Shown here: piece after piece, positions 17,558 to 25,906 of the stretch
Layout of the letters: each line of letters starts with the position of its first letter
Position numbering within the stretch: the stretch's first letter is position 1
Source: Moorella sp. Hama-1
GTDB taxonomy: Bacteria; Bacillota; DSM-521; Neomoorellales; Neomoorellaceae
Length of the DNA: 64,000 bases
Reading direction: 5' to 3'
Assembly (NCBI RefSeq): GCF_023734095.1
Contig: NZ_AP024620.1
Span: forward strand, 1,980,501-2,044,500
Notes under the pieces: generated by a model
What the model was told of the DNA's origin: nothing
The model's database searches: none
Seen by the model: only the letters and a program-made list of their open reading frames with translations
Translations under genes and position numbers: made by a program

Positions 17558-18400
17558 TTACTGCTGCCCGGCCGTTATCTTTTGCACCAATTCCCTGGCC
17601 CGGGCCAGCAAGGGCCCGTGGTACTCCTCGACCCGGCCATTATCGCTCAGGGCTGTCAGCTCCGGATCCAGGGGCAGGGTACCCAGCAGGGGGATACTGG
17701 CTTCAGCCGCCGCTGCTTCGGCGCGGCTAGGGCCAAAGATATAGATCTCCCGGCCGCAGCCAGGGCAGCGGGCAAAGCTCATATTCTCCACCAGGCCCAG
17801 GATCCTGACGTTCATAATGGTAGCCATTTTGACGGCCTTACGGACCACCATGTGGGCCAGTTCCTGGGGTGAGCTGACGATGACCAGGCCGTCCAGGGGC
17901 AGGGACTGAAGGACCGTCAGGGGGGCGTCGCCGGTTCCCGGCGGCAGATCTACCAGCAGGTAATCCAGGTCGCCCCAGATAACGTCGGTCCAGAACTGCT
18001 TCACAGCCCCGCCGATCAAGGGACCGCGCCAGATAACCGGGTCGTCTTCATGGGGCAGCAGAAGGTTCAGGGACATGATCCTGGTGCCTCCATCGCTCTC
18101 CGGGGCAATCATCCCATTGGCCGTACCCTCGGGTGGGCGGTGCAGGCCAAAGATACGGGGAATGCTGGGCCCAGTAATATCCGCGTCCAGGATACCCACC
18201 CGGTAGCCTTCCTCTTTTAAAGCCAGCGCCAGTAGGGCCGTGACGGAGGATTTACCGACTCCGCCCTTGCCGCTCATGACGCCGATAACATGCTTGATAT
18301 GGGTAAGTTCGTGGGGCGGGACCCGGCCCGGCTTTTTAACTTCACAAGTACTGGATTCACAGGTTTCCGGGTTACAGGTCTCGCAGGCTTCGTTGGCCAA
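17558..18400 (-). CDS. Mrp/NBP35 family Fe-S carrier ATPase
   Basis: P-loop ATPase of the Mrp/ApbC/NBP35 family (280 aa) that carries and transfers 4Fe-4S clusters. The deviant Walker A motif GKGGVGKSS is near residue 44, with DADITGPSIPR and LLVDLPPGTGD following. The bridging CPGC pair (FARCPGCG, about residue 216) is the cluster site. The first 20 residues hold four further cysteines (Cys6, 9, 14, 19) like the N-terminal ferredoxin-like part of eukaryotic Nbp35. TTG start with GAGGTGAG upstream. It is downstream of the DUF134 gene and close to the Fe-S operon. Confidence 0.94.
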   Translation of the reverse strand: MANEACETCNPETCESSTCEVKKPGRVPPHELTHIKHVIGVMSGKGGVGKSSVTALLALALKEEGYRVGILDADITGPSIPRIFGLHRPPEGTANGMIAPESDGGTRIMSLNLLLPHEDDPVIWRGPLIGGAVKQFWTDVIWGDLDYLLVDLPPGTGDAPLTVLQSLPLDGLVIVSSPQELAHMVVRKAVKMATIMNVRILGLVENMSFARCPGCGREIYIFGPSRAEAAAAEASIPLLGTLPLDPELTALSDNGRVEEYHGPLLARARELVQKITAGQQ

Positions 18401-18469
18401 GATCTCTCACCTCGTTAATATGATGACCCTACTATTATGCTCCTCTTGCGGTCATATGTCAACAAATAT

Positions 18470-19000
18470 TTATTGCGGGGACTTCCGGGATGTCTCCCTG
18501 GCGTCCGGTTCTTCAGGCAGTCCTTCGTCCGGGGAGACTGTAGTCGTATCAATCCCGCCGTAAGGACCGTGCCCGTGACGGTGGCAGCGACCCCGGCCCG
18601 GGCCGGCTCCCCGGCCGGCTAATTCCCTACTCCCGCAGCGGGGACAGGCCTCCTCCCCCTGCTCCTGTTCCCATTCATGGCCGCAATGACGGCAGCGTAC
18701 CCTTTGGCCCACCAGGCGGTAGCACCCGCCCTCCACCCGGATGGCTTTGCCGTTAACCAGGGCGTCGGCAACTTTATCCCGGGCGGCGTTTAAAATCCGT
18801 ACAAAGGTCGGCCGGGAAACGCCCATGCGGACGGCACAATCTTCCTGTTCCAAACCCTCTTTATCCTTCAGGCGGATGGCTTCCAGTTCCTCCACCGCCA
18901 GGACAACCTCTTCCAGGTCCCGCAGGGGTATGGCTGCCGGTTTAAAATAGGTAACCCCCGGCAGAAACTCTACCCGCCGGCAAATGGGTGGCCGCGGCAT
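18470..19000 (-). CDS. DUF134 family HTH protein with zinc ribbon
   Basis: DNA-binding-like protein of 176 aa. Residues 1-95 form the DUF134 domain with a sigma-4-like helix-turn-helix ([34 protein letters not shown]). A zinc ribbon follows ([21 protein letters not shown]). The tail is rich in glycine, histidine and arginine ([15 protein letters not shown]), suggesting metal binding. DUF134 proteins often neighbour Mrp-type ATPases and dinitrogenase iron-molybdenum cofactor-like proteins, as here. It is probably a regulator, with targets unknown. GGGGGA precedes the ATG. Confidence 0.9.
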   Translation of the reverse strand: MPRPPICRRVEFLPGVTYFKPAAIPLRDLEEVVLAVEELEAIRLKDKEGLEQEDCAVRMGVSRPTFVRILNAARDKVADALVNGKAIRVEGGCYRLVGQRVRCRHCGHEWEQEQGEEACPRCGSRELAGRGAGPGRGRCHRHGHGPYGGIDTTTVSPDEGLPEEPDARETSRKSPQ

Positions 19001-19035
19001 TTCTATCCCCCATTTCTGCAGCGAAATTTACTCTT

Positions 19036-19064
19036 ATAATAACCTGTTTGCTGAACTTATGCAA
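19036..19064 (-). promoter_or_regulatory. Probable promoter for the DUF134-mrp operon
   Basis: Minus-strand TTGCAT (19059-19064), a 17-bp spacer and TATTAT (19036-19041), 36 bases upstream of the DUF134 start. The -10 is good and the -35 weak. Confidence 0.55.
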
Positions 19065-19233
19065 CAAAAACCCCCTTGAAAGGGTATGTGCCACTCCAGA
19101 TGGCAGCTCTACGTTGAGCGGGGCCAGGGGATAGTGACCTAGACCAGGCCTGCTATTTGCTACCCGGAAAGAAAATGTTAAAATGGAGGCAAAATCCCGT
19201 TCTTTAATTCTCTAGCGTATCGAGGTGCCGCTG

Positions 19234-20559
19234 ATGGATCTCTTCGAACAGGCCGCCGCAGAAAAACAAAAGGAGCAGGCCCCCCTGGCCGTGCGTATGC
19301 GTCCCCGTACCCTGGATGAGTTCGTCGGCCAGGAAAAAATAATCGGCCCCGGCACCCTGCTGCGCCGGGCCATCGAGGGCGACAGCCTGACCTCCATTAT
19401 TCTCTGGGGGCCGCCCGGGAGCGGCAAAACCACCCTGGCCCGGATCATCGCCCAGATGACCAGGTCCCACTTTGAAGCCCTTAACGCTGTTTTAGACGGC
19501 ATCAGCGATATCCGGCGGGTGATCGCCGCCTCCCGGGAGCGGGAGAAATACTACCAGCAAAAGACAGTTATCTTCGTCGACGAGATCCATCGCTGGGCCA
19601 AAAACATCCAGGACGCCCTCCTGCCCTGTGTCGAGGAGGGATTGCTGACCCTCATCGGCGCCACCATCGAAAATCCCATGTTTACCGTCAACGCCGCCAT
19701 TCGTTCCCGGTCCCGCATCTTTCGCCTGGAGGCTTTAACTGATAAGGATATCCTTGTCCTCCTGCAACGGGCCCTGGCGGACCGGGAACGGGGCCTGGGC
19801 AAATTCAACGTCCAGGCCGACCCGGAGGCCCTGGAGCACCTGGCCCGGGTGGCCAACGGCGATGCCCGGGTAGCTTTAAACGCCCTGGAGTTCGCCGCCC
19901 TGACCACGCCCCCGGATGCATCCGGCCGGCGTCACCTGACCGTGGCGGTGGCGGAAGAGGCTATCCAGCAGCGGGCCGTCCTCTACGACCGCGACGGGGA
20001 CCAGCACTACGACTGCGTCTCGGCCTGGATCAAGAGTATGCGCGGTTCTGACCCTGACGCCGCCCTGTATTGGCTGGCGCGGATGATCTATGCTGGCGAG
20101 GACCCGGCTTTCCTGGCCCGGCGGCTGATGATTCATGCCGCCGAAGACGTCGGCCTGGCCGATCCCCAGGCCTTGGTGGTGACCAGCGCCGCCGCCCAGG
20201 CCGTCGAACGGGTAGGCCTGCCGGAGGGCAGGATCATCCTGGCCGAAGCTACCCTCTACATCGCCTTGGCCCCCAAGAGCAACTCCGTCATCAAGGCCAT
20301 TGACGCCGCCCTGGCGGCGGTGGCCAAAGAGGCCGCCCCGCCCGTACCGGTACACCTGCGGGACGCCAATTACCGCGGCGCGGCCGCCCTGGGCCACGGC
20401 AAGGGCTATAAGTACCCCCACGACTACCCCGGGGGCTGGGTGGAGCAGCAGTACCTGCCGGACAACCTGCGGGGCAAGATCTTTTATCACCCCAGGGACT
20501 ACGGCCGGGAGGGGCAACTAAAAACCGCCTGGCAGCAGCGCACCGGGCGGCGGAAATAG
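19234..20559 (+). CDS. rarA: Replication-associated recombination protein A (RarA/MgsA)
   Basis: AAA+ ATPase acting at stalled replication forks. The protein is about 441 aa, with Walker A GPPGSGKTT, Walker B VIFVDEIHR, sensor GATIENPMF, and the C-terminal tetramerisation region with AEDVGLADPQAL, YIALAPKSNSVI and YKYPHDYPGG. The start is placed at ATG 19234, with GAGGT seven bases upstream; a GTG nine bases earlier is also in frame. After Walker B most RarA proteins read HRFNKAQQDAL; here it is HRWAKNIQDALL, a small departure. It is transcribed alone on the plus strand, against its neighbours. Confidence 0.96.
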   Translation: MDLFEQAAAEKQKEQAPLAVRMRPRTLDEFVGQEKIIGPGTLLRRAIEGDSLTSIILWGPPGSGKTTLARIIAQMTRSHFEALNAVLDGISDIRRVIAASREREKYYQQKTVIFVDEIHRWAKNIQDALLPCVEEGLLTLIGATIENPMFTVNAAIRSRSRIFRLEALTDKDILVLLQRALADRERGLGKFNVQADPEALEHLARVANGDARVALNALEFAALTTPPDASGRRHLTVAVAEEAIQQRAVLYDRDGDQHYDCVSAWIKSMRGSDPDAALYWLARMIYAGEDPAFLARRLMIHAAEDVGLADPQALVVTSAAAQAVERVGLPEGRIILAEATLYIALAPKSNSVIKAIDAALAAVAKEAAPPVPVHLRDANYRGAAALGHGKGYKYPHDYPGGWVEQQYLPDNLRGKIFYHPRDYGREGQLKTAWQQRTGRRK

Positions 20560-20603
20560 GCGCACACAGGTAGGCGAACAAGGCGCAGCCATGGCCGCTC
20601 CCC

Positions 20604-20785
20604 TTAAGTCCTTAACGCCGGCAGGCTGCCCAGGCGTTCTAACAGTTCGGCCAGGCGTTCACCGTCCCGGCCCTGGTCCAGGAAAAACCAGTCTGGGCGA
20701 ATCCCCACAATTGGTTGGTATTCGCCTCGGAGCCATGCTCGCAATCTTTTGTCTATTATTGGTTTCTCTCCATGAGATTCCTGCA
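20604..20785 (-). pseudogene. Unidentified C-terminal gene remnant
   Basis: A minus-strand frame of about 60 codons reads like a protein tail (motifs LRAWLRGEYQPIVGIRPDWF and LDQGRDGERLAELLERLG, ending LPALRT). A stop codon lies just upstream, and there is no start or ribosome site. The parent family is not recognised. It sits between rarA and ydcF at the edge of the decayed island and is probably what is left of a gene. Confidence 0.35.
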
Positions 20786-20812
20786 GTCTTTACCTAAAAA
20801 ATACGCCGTAAA

Positions 20813-20831
20813 ACCCGGCTTTAGCCGGGGG
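20813..20831 (-). terminator. Terminator after ydcF-type gene
   Basis: Minus-strand CCCGGCTAAAGCCGGG palindrome followed by TTTTACGG, 5 bases beyond the stop of the YdcF family gene. A short intrinsic terminator. Confidence 0.7.
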
Positions 20832-20835
20832 TGAA

Positions 20836-21396
20836 TCAGGTAAAGGTTCTGGCGATATTGGCCAGTACCTCGCGTAATACAAGGGGCGGCCTGAACATGG
20901 CCGTTTGATGAACTCCGGCGCCATCGGCCTCTATTCCCAAACGTTCGGCTTCCCTGATGGCCCGCAGCAGGTGATAATCATGGGTGACAATAATGGCCCT
21001 CCGCCAACCATTTTGGCGCATAATTTTGTGCGCCTCCGCTAGATTGTCCCTGGTGTTACGGGATCTGGTCTCCGCATACACTGCCCCGGCCGGAACACCG
21101 GCGGCGAGAAGTACGTTTCTGGCTGCAGCACCTTCCGGTACAGGGTTTAAACTGCCGGCCCCGCCCGTCGTAATTATGGCCCGGGCATAGCCATTCTGGT
21201 AAAGCTCTTGCGCCAGGGAGACACGTTCCAGCAGGGCCGGGCTGGGGCCACCGCTCCAAACGGCCGCTCCCAGTACGATCAGGACATCGGCAGGCCGGGG
21301 CTCGCTGGTACGCCCATACCATTCGATATACCCGTACATAAGGCCCGTTATGATAATAATGGCCGCCGCAGCAGCGATGATTGCCTTTTTAATCAT
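20836..21396 (-). CDS. YdcF/SanA family protein (DUF218)
   Basis: Membrane-anchored protein of 186 aa in the YdcF/ElyC/SanA family, thought to affect envelope or peptidoglycan metabolism. One N-terminal membrane helix (residues 5-23) is followed by the DUF218 Rossmann-like domain: ADVLIVLGAAVWSGGPSPAL, AIITTGGAGSL, ETRSRNTRDNLAEA and AIIVTHDYHLLRA. The start overlaps by 8 bases the end of an upstream reading frame in the decayed island. Complete and apparently functional. Confidence 0.9.
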   Translation of the reverse strand: MIKKAIIAAAAAIIIITGLMYGYIEWYGRTSEPRPADVLIVLGAAVWSGGPSPALLERVSLAQELYQNGYARAIITTGGAGSLNPVPEGAAARNVLLAAGVPAGAVYAETRSRNTRDNLAEAHKIMRQNGWRRAIIVTHDYHLLRAIREAERLGIEADGAGVHQTAMFRPPLVLREVLANIARTFT

Positions 21397-21739
21397 TGCG
21401 CCTGCAGTCCTTTGATCCGTTTACCAAATCCATGCCCTCACGCCAGATCCGGGCTTCCTCAACCTGCGCGATAATCTCCTTTAGCATCGTACCAGCCTCC
21501 CATAAGCGTAATCGCCGGGACCTGCCCGGCCGCCGCGGGCAGACCGCCGGCCCGGCCGAGGGCCAGGGCGGCGAAGCCGGCTTTATCGACGCCTGATTAT
21601 CATTTTTCTGCGGCCCGGCGATCTGGTTATTACTCTGCGGCGGTATTATCTGGTCTTGGATTTGCTGGTTGGTGATGGGGGTTTGGGTGTCGATTTTTTC
21701 TGGTGGTCTGTAATTAGTCGGGCCTAAAAGCTCTACCAT
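21389..21739 (-). pseudogene. Broken reading frame in decayed island
   Basis: An open frame of 116 codons, but the coding character changes part way. The first 48 residues are Gln/Pro/Asn-rich (RPPEKIDTQTPITNQQIQ). After about position 21600 the neighbouring frame reads much more like protein (GVDKAGFAALALGRAGGL, ending ITLMGGWYDAKGDYRAG), which suggests a frameshift. A smaller alternative gene of 32 codons (ATG at 21487, GGGAGG upstream) could be translated and coupled to ydcF. I cannot assign a family. Composition and neighbours suggest a phage- or cell-wall-related remnant. Confidence 0.4.
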
Positions 21740-21768
21740 TTTAATCTCGCCATCGTTTTAATTCGCCA

Positions 21769-22092
21769 CTATTCCAAATTTCCCTGCCTATTTCCAATGG
21801 TACCTGATTGATCCATCCAAAAATGCGCCAGGCTTACGGTAAGTAAATAAAAACCGCCTGGGTTACCACGACGGCTGACGGCCATGCCAGCGGACTTAAA
21901 GTTCATCCCTGCGTCCCGGCAGTGGGCGCCGGGTATGGCGAGGCTGCGGCCCGCAACCACCCGGCCGTCCCGCTCGATTATGTAGTTGTAGCCCACGTCG
22001 CGCCAGCCTAAAGAAAGGTGGTAGCGCCGCACCTGCTCTGCGTCCTTCTCCTCGGCGCCGGTGTGGTGGATGATGATGTACTCGACTTTCAC
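21769..22092 (-). pseudogene. N-acetylmuramoyl-L-alanine amidase, truncated
   Basis: The first 75 residues match the PGRP/amidase type 2 fold: YIIIHHTGAEEKDAEQVRRY (zinc His), WRDVGYNYIIERDGRVV, PGAHCRDAGMNFKSAGMAV. After that the expected C-terminal half, with the second zinc histidine and the catalytic GHR segment, is missing. The frame continues with unrelated residues to a stop at 107 aa. It probably came from a phage lysin or sporulation-type amidase. It is the neighbour of other broken genes and is very likely non-functional. Confidence 0.75.
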
Positions 22093-22117
22093 TCCTGCGA
22101 ACCTCCTTTATTTACAT

Positions 22118-23866
22118 TTAAGCCCCGCCCGGTTTTCCCCCGGCGGGGCCGGCCAGTTTTCCACCTGCCTCCCGCCGAACATATTTACGCAGATCCTCCA
22201 CGAACCGCCGCTCGCTTTCTTTTAATCCAGGAGGTATGGCTTTAACCCTTTCGTCACGTTCAATAAGTAACGGCTGGTAAAGATGCCTATCGAAATAAAT
22301 ATTGGGTAATTCCCTGGTCTCTTGCTCATAAATACGTTGGCCTTCATCGATAAGTTGTTTCACGGCAGCAATAAGCTGCTTTTCCGACCGCGGTATCTTT
22401 ACTGTATAGTTCTTAAAGTTTGGATGGCATACGTCAAGAAAGTCATAGGTCATATTTCTGGTTTCCCAGCGTTCCTGGTAAACCCGATAATACTTTTCTA
22501 TATACTTGCGTAGGATAGATAGTACTGCCTCTTGTAATAAAGGTAGCTGCTCAAAAGACTGCGGCTTAACCACCGTTTCGTTTGCCAGCAGCTTGTAAAG
22601 ACGGGGCTCGGCAAATTCAAGCAATTGCCTGGGCGTCTCCGGTCGTAAAATAAGGTTAGAGAAACCCTTTTGCTCCTTAAATTTCAGTAGCTCGAGATAA
22701 ACGGCCTGCCAATCTACCAAGTTCAGGCTGGCGGGGGGAATCACCTGCTCCTGACCGGCCCGCATAGATAGGGTGGCAACGCCGCCCACCTGGCTGCGAA
22801 TGGCATCTAGCTTGAGGGTCATATCCACTGTAACCTTAGCGGCAAGATCAGGGGCCAGCAGTAGCCAGCACTCTTCTGTGAAGCTTCTTCCTTCCGGCAG
22901 CTCTGGCACCAATAACTCCTTAGTCAGGAAGTTCCGGTTGGGCCGGATAGCTAAAGGTAATTCAATATGCCCCTCAGTTTCCACACCCTCCCGCTCAAGG
23001 TACGCGCGGAACTGGGTCATATAATTGGCCCGGACGGCGAAAATGTTTAACGTCTCCAGTAACCTGATGGGCCGGGGATGCTCACCGTCCAGGGCCGAGC
23101 TGCGTTTCAGGCTGAAATCCCGGCCGCGCAGCCGCACTCCCCGGCCGAAAAGCTGGATAATCTGCGATCCTTCGCTACGACCAATGTTCAGGAGACCCAT
23201 GTTAGAGACCCGTTCGTAGGGGATATTGGAAGCATCCATCTCTACCATATGCTGTTCAGAGAGTCCTTCATTAGGTGTAATTAACAGAATATTATCCAAT
23301 GGCCTGCGGTTATAATGCAGAAATTGATAGTAGTTAATATGCATAATCAGGGTCTTACCGCTGCCGGTGTCCATCCAAAAGGCGACTTTATTTAAGTCGT
23401 CCTCAGTAAAAAGAGGGTCAGGTTGCTCTCCCGGGGCTTTAGCGGTATTGCGGGTCACAACAAAGGCGTTCAACTGGTGCAGGAGCTCGTCCAGATGATT
23501 AAAACGCCAGTCCAGGAATATTTCGGTATACAACAAGGCTAAATATTGAAAATATCTTAACGTAACCGCTTTAATCCGGCCCTGATTGACGGCTGCAAGA
23601 TGCTTACGAATGTTTTCGTCGTACAGCTTTAGTTTCTCTAAAGGGATCCGGAGCTTATCGCCGCGGCCCACCAGGTGGTGATAAATAAAACTCCGGCCTT
23701 CAGGATCGAACCCTTCCCCGGTGTCCTTCAGATCGGTTAACATATCTTTATTGCTATTATAGCCAAAGAGGCTATTTAGCCAGGCTAATAGGATCAGGCG
23801 TTCTTCCAGCTTGATATAGGTGGAACCATTATTTGCGGTCTGTGAGCTACGACTTCTACGGGGCAA
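22118..23866 (-). pseudogene. Type III restriction-type DEAD/DEAH helicase with internal deletion
   Basis: In-frame product of 582 aa. Residues 1-212 are the N-terminal part of a Res-type helicase, with Walker A in FWMDTGSGKTLIM (about 165-175) and motif Ia in LLITPNEGLSEQH. At about residue 215-222 it jumps directly to the late motifs (LLNIGRSEGSQIIQLFGRGV), so motifs II (DEAH box), III and IV are gone, roughly 300-400 residues less than relatives. The C-terminal region and the TTG start with GGAGGTG are intact. The reading frame remains open, so the deletion was in frame or is recent. ATPase activity is not expected. Its partner methyltransferase is also only a fragment. Confidence 0.8.
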
Positions 23867-23869
23867 AGG

Positions 23870-24145
23870 TCACACACCTCCAAACATCCGGCTCTTAAAA
23901 AGAGGATCTAGAGAACGGGCTCCCGGAATGAAGCTGTCGCCGTTGACAAAAACTTCATCAGCTCCTTCAGTGAGCTTCAGATCGGCCACGAAATCCTTAT
24001 CCCGCTCATAATCCTCTTGGCCCCAACCTTCTGTGTCCCGCCAGATGATGGCTACCCGTCTATGGTCAAGGACGCCACGATAAACCAGATAGCGGCGGCC
24101 GCCGTCCTGGTATACTCGCCGGTTGGTAACATGTAGTCCCAGCAG
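23870..24145 (-). pseudogene. C-terminal fragment of a type III DNA methyltransferase (Mod)
   Basis: About 90 codons with residues typical of the end of a type III Mod protein: [69 protein letters not shown]. It ends 3 bases before the start of the helicase gene, as in intact mod-res pairs. All catalytic motifs (DPPY and FxGxG) are missing because the sequence switches at about 24145 to a piece of another gene. Confidence 0.75.
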
Positions 24146-24296
24146 CCAGGTTGGAGGGCCCGCCGCCGACCAGGTCGGTGATGGGCTCAAAGGACCCGGG
24201 CGGCCGGAACTCCAAGGTCGTTCCCAGGGCGTCCCCCACCGCCAGGCCGAGAAGGCTGCCGCGGTAGAGCGATGAACAGGCTCTAGCATGTCCCTT
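24146..24296 (-). pseudogene. N-terminal fragment of an ADP-ribosylglycohydrolase
   Basis: In the frame one base off the methyltransferase remnant, about 45 codons read [37 protein letters not shown]: the unmistakable start of an ADP-ribosylglycohydrolase (DraG-like) protein. The metal-binding WTDDT motif that should follow is lost, replaced by the methyltransferase tail. No start codon or ribosome site remains in frame. This is a deletion scar joining two unrelated genes. Confidence 0.7.
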
Positions 24297-24437
24297 TTAA
24301 AAATCTCGCCTTTTCTGGTTTAGTTAAAAAAGCTGATCAGGTACGCATGTTATCTTGGGGTTCTATTGCTATAAAATATATATGGCTCCGGTTACATAAC
24401 GCGCATTATCAGATGGCTGGTAGGGCAAAATAAAGGC

Positions 24438-24463
24438 TGGTATAATATAGGCAATAGCCTATA
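24438..24463 (+). promoter_or_regulatory. hicBA promoter and operator
   Basis: An extended -10 box (TGG-TATAAT, 24438-24446) is immediately followed by a perfect inverted repeat TATAGGC-AATA-GCCTATA (24446-24463) that covers the expected transcription start, 20 bases before hicB. A palindrome here is what is expected for HicB autorepression. The preceding gap (24297-24437) holds only AT-rich sequence. Confidence 0.7.
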
Positions 24464-24482
24464 GAGATAGGGGGCATGGATA

Positions 24483-24701
24483 ATGCGTAAATTTACGGTT
24501 ATCCTTATTCCTGAAGATGATGGCCGCTGGACGGCCGAAGTACCTACACTCCCGGGTTGCGTTACCTGGGGTAATACCCAACAGCAAGCGTTGGAGCGAA
24601 TTAAAGAAGCCATTGAACTTTACTTAGAGGTCCTTATCAATGACGGCAAACCCATTCCCGAAGATCGAAGTGTTTCCACCTGGATTGAGGTGGCCATATG
24701 A
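24483..24701 (+). CDS. hicB: HicB family antitoxin
   Basis: Antitoxin of a type II toxin-antitoxin pair; it binds and blocks HicA and usually represses the operon. The 72-aa product shows the HicB partial RNase H-like fold: FTVILIPEDDGRWTAEVPTLPGCVTWG, then TQQQALERIKEAIELYLE. There is no C-terminal DNA-binding extension of the ribbon or HTH type in this short form, so operator binding would need the N-terminal fold or the toxin complex. It overlaps hicA by 4 bases. Antitoxin-first order. Confidence 0.93.
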   Translation: MRKFTVILIPEDDGRWTAEVPTLPGCVTWGNTQQQALERIKEAIELYLEVLINDGKPIPEDRSVSTWIEVAI

Positions 24702-24928
24702 GCAATCTGCCTCATATCACTGGTCCAGAGTTAATCCGCGCCTTGCAACATTTAGGTTTTCACGTTATCCGCAGGAAGGGAAGCCACAGTTTTCTTCGCC
24801 ATACGGAAGATCCCACTCGTGTGGCTATTGTTGCCACCCATAAAGGTGAAACAATCCCGCCTGGCACCCTGACCGCTATTCTTCGCACCGCGAAAATAAC
24901 TGTTGAGGAACTACGTAAGTACATATAA
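24698..24928 (+). CDS. hicA: HicA family toxin (mRNA interferase)
   Basis: RNA-cleaving toxin of 76 aa with a double-stranded-RNA-binding-like fold. The family core is clear: GPELIRALQHLGFHVIRRKG followed by SHSFLRH, containing the catalytic histidine, then VAIVATHKGETIPPGTL and ILRTAKITVEEL. ATGA overlap with hicB gives coupled translation. Both genes are complete, unlike everything to their left in the island. Confidence 0.94.
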   Translation: MSNLPHITGPELIRALQHLGFHVIRRKGSHSFLRHTEDPTRVAIVATHKGETIPPGTLTAILRTAKITVEELRKYI

Positions 24929-25176
24929 CCCGCTAACCCGCCGCGTCGATAACCCACGTCTTCACTTATCCCTTACCAGAGGCCTCTCCAATACCCTTTG
25001 TAGATGCCCAGCACCCCAGCGGGGCTTAGAACTATCCCCTCTCGTCTCGTGAAAGGCATGGTTGGTATAAAGGTAATCCCCGGGTGGTTTGGCTAAAAGA
25101 GCTAAATAGGTGCATATGCTGTCTATTTGTTCTGCTGCTAGTAAATTCTATAAGGTGGTCAACGAATCCTTTTCTC

Positions 25177-25216
25177 AAAAAGCCCCCGGGCACCAATTAT
25201 TCGGTGCCCGGGGGCT
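25177..25216 (-). terminator. Terminator after the csoR-trxA operon
   Basis: A 14-bp perfect stem AGCCCCCGGGCACC/GGTGCCCGGGGGCT with T-run on the minus strand, 12 bases past the stop of the thioredoxin gene. The gap from hicA to this terminator (24929-25176) contains no recognisable gene. Confidence 0.93.
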
Positions 25217-25228
25217 GATTATCTTGGT

Positions 25229-25558
25229 CTATATGTTTTTCTCCAGCATCTGGGCGAGTTTCTCCTTGGTCTGGAAGCCCACTGTACGGGCCGCAACCTC
25301 GCCCCCTTTAAAGAGGAGCAGGGTCGGGATGCTCATAATCCCATAGTCAGCGGGGATCCTGGGGTACTCGTCGACATTGAGTTTGGCCACTTTCAACCTG
25401 TCGCCATATTCGCCGGCCAGCTCGTCCACAATGGGGGCAATCATCCGGCAGGGACCGCACCAGGTGGCCCAGAAATCAACCAGGACCGGGGTGGTGGCGT
25501 TCAGCACTTCCTCCTCAAAGTTGGCATCCGTCAGGGTAATAATGTTGGGTGCTGCCAT
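25229..25558 (-). CDS. trxA: Thioredoxin
   Basis: Small redox protein (109 aa) that reduces protein disulfides. It has the canonical active site WCGPC (in DFWATWCGPCRMIAPIV), the KLNVDEYP strand and the cis-proline SIPTLLLFKGGE. It is co-transcribed with csoR (31-base gap). That is unusual for a housekeeping thioredoxin and suggests that it is induced under copper stress. Confidence 0.97.
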   Translation of the reverse strand: MAAPNIITLTDANFEEEVLNATTPVLVDFWATWCGPCRMIAPIVDELAGEYGDRLKVAKLNVDEYPRIPADYGIMSIPTLLLFKGGEVAARTVGFQTKEKLAQMLEKNI

Positions 25559-25588
25559 GATAATCTTCTCCCCTCGGGTTTTTAAGGT

Positions 25589-25885
25589 TTAACCGATGAA
25601 GCGGTTTAAAACATCAATAAGTTCGCTGATGATTTCTTTATCTGCCTGATTGACAATTGCCGTGCGGACACAACCCCGGACATGAGCCTCAAAGATCATG
25701 CTGCCCACCTTTTTTAGGGCCGCCCGGACGGCCGCAATCTGGATCAGGATATCAACGCAGTACTTGTCCTCTTCGATCATGCGGTGGATGCCCTTGACCT
25801 GGCCCTCAATCTTGCGCAGGCGCAGCAGTAAATCATCCCGCTGGGGTGCATAGGAACTCTCTTCGCCAGGTACCCTGCTCAACAT
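25589..25885 (-). CDS. csoR: CsoR family copper-sensing repressor
   Basis: All-helical metal-responsive repressor of 98 aa. The metal ligands of the CsoR type are in place: Cys in EEDKYCVDIL, His and Cys in EAHVRGCVR. This C-H-C set is that of Cu(I) sensors rather than of the FrmR or RcnR branches. It begins after a short N-terminal extension (MLSRVPGEESSYAPQ). A probable operator overlaps its promoter (25907-25923), so the csoR-trxA operon is likely autoregulated. No copper ATPase gene is in the window. Confidence 0.92.
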   Translation of the reverse strand: MLSRVPGEESSYAPQRDDLLLRLRKIEGQVKGIHRMIEEDKYCVDILIQIAAVRAALKKVGSMIFEAHVRGCVRTAIVNQADKEIISELIDVLNRFIG

Positions 25886-25906
25886 CTCCGCCCCCTTTCC
25901 CGGGAT

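Noticed and set aside
20591-20797. Plus-strand open frame of 68 codons after rarA
   Set aside because: Antisense to a more protein-like minus-strand frame (the remnant at 20604-20785); no ribosome site or homology pattern.
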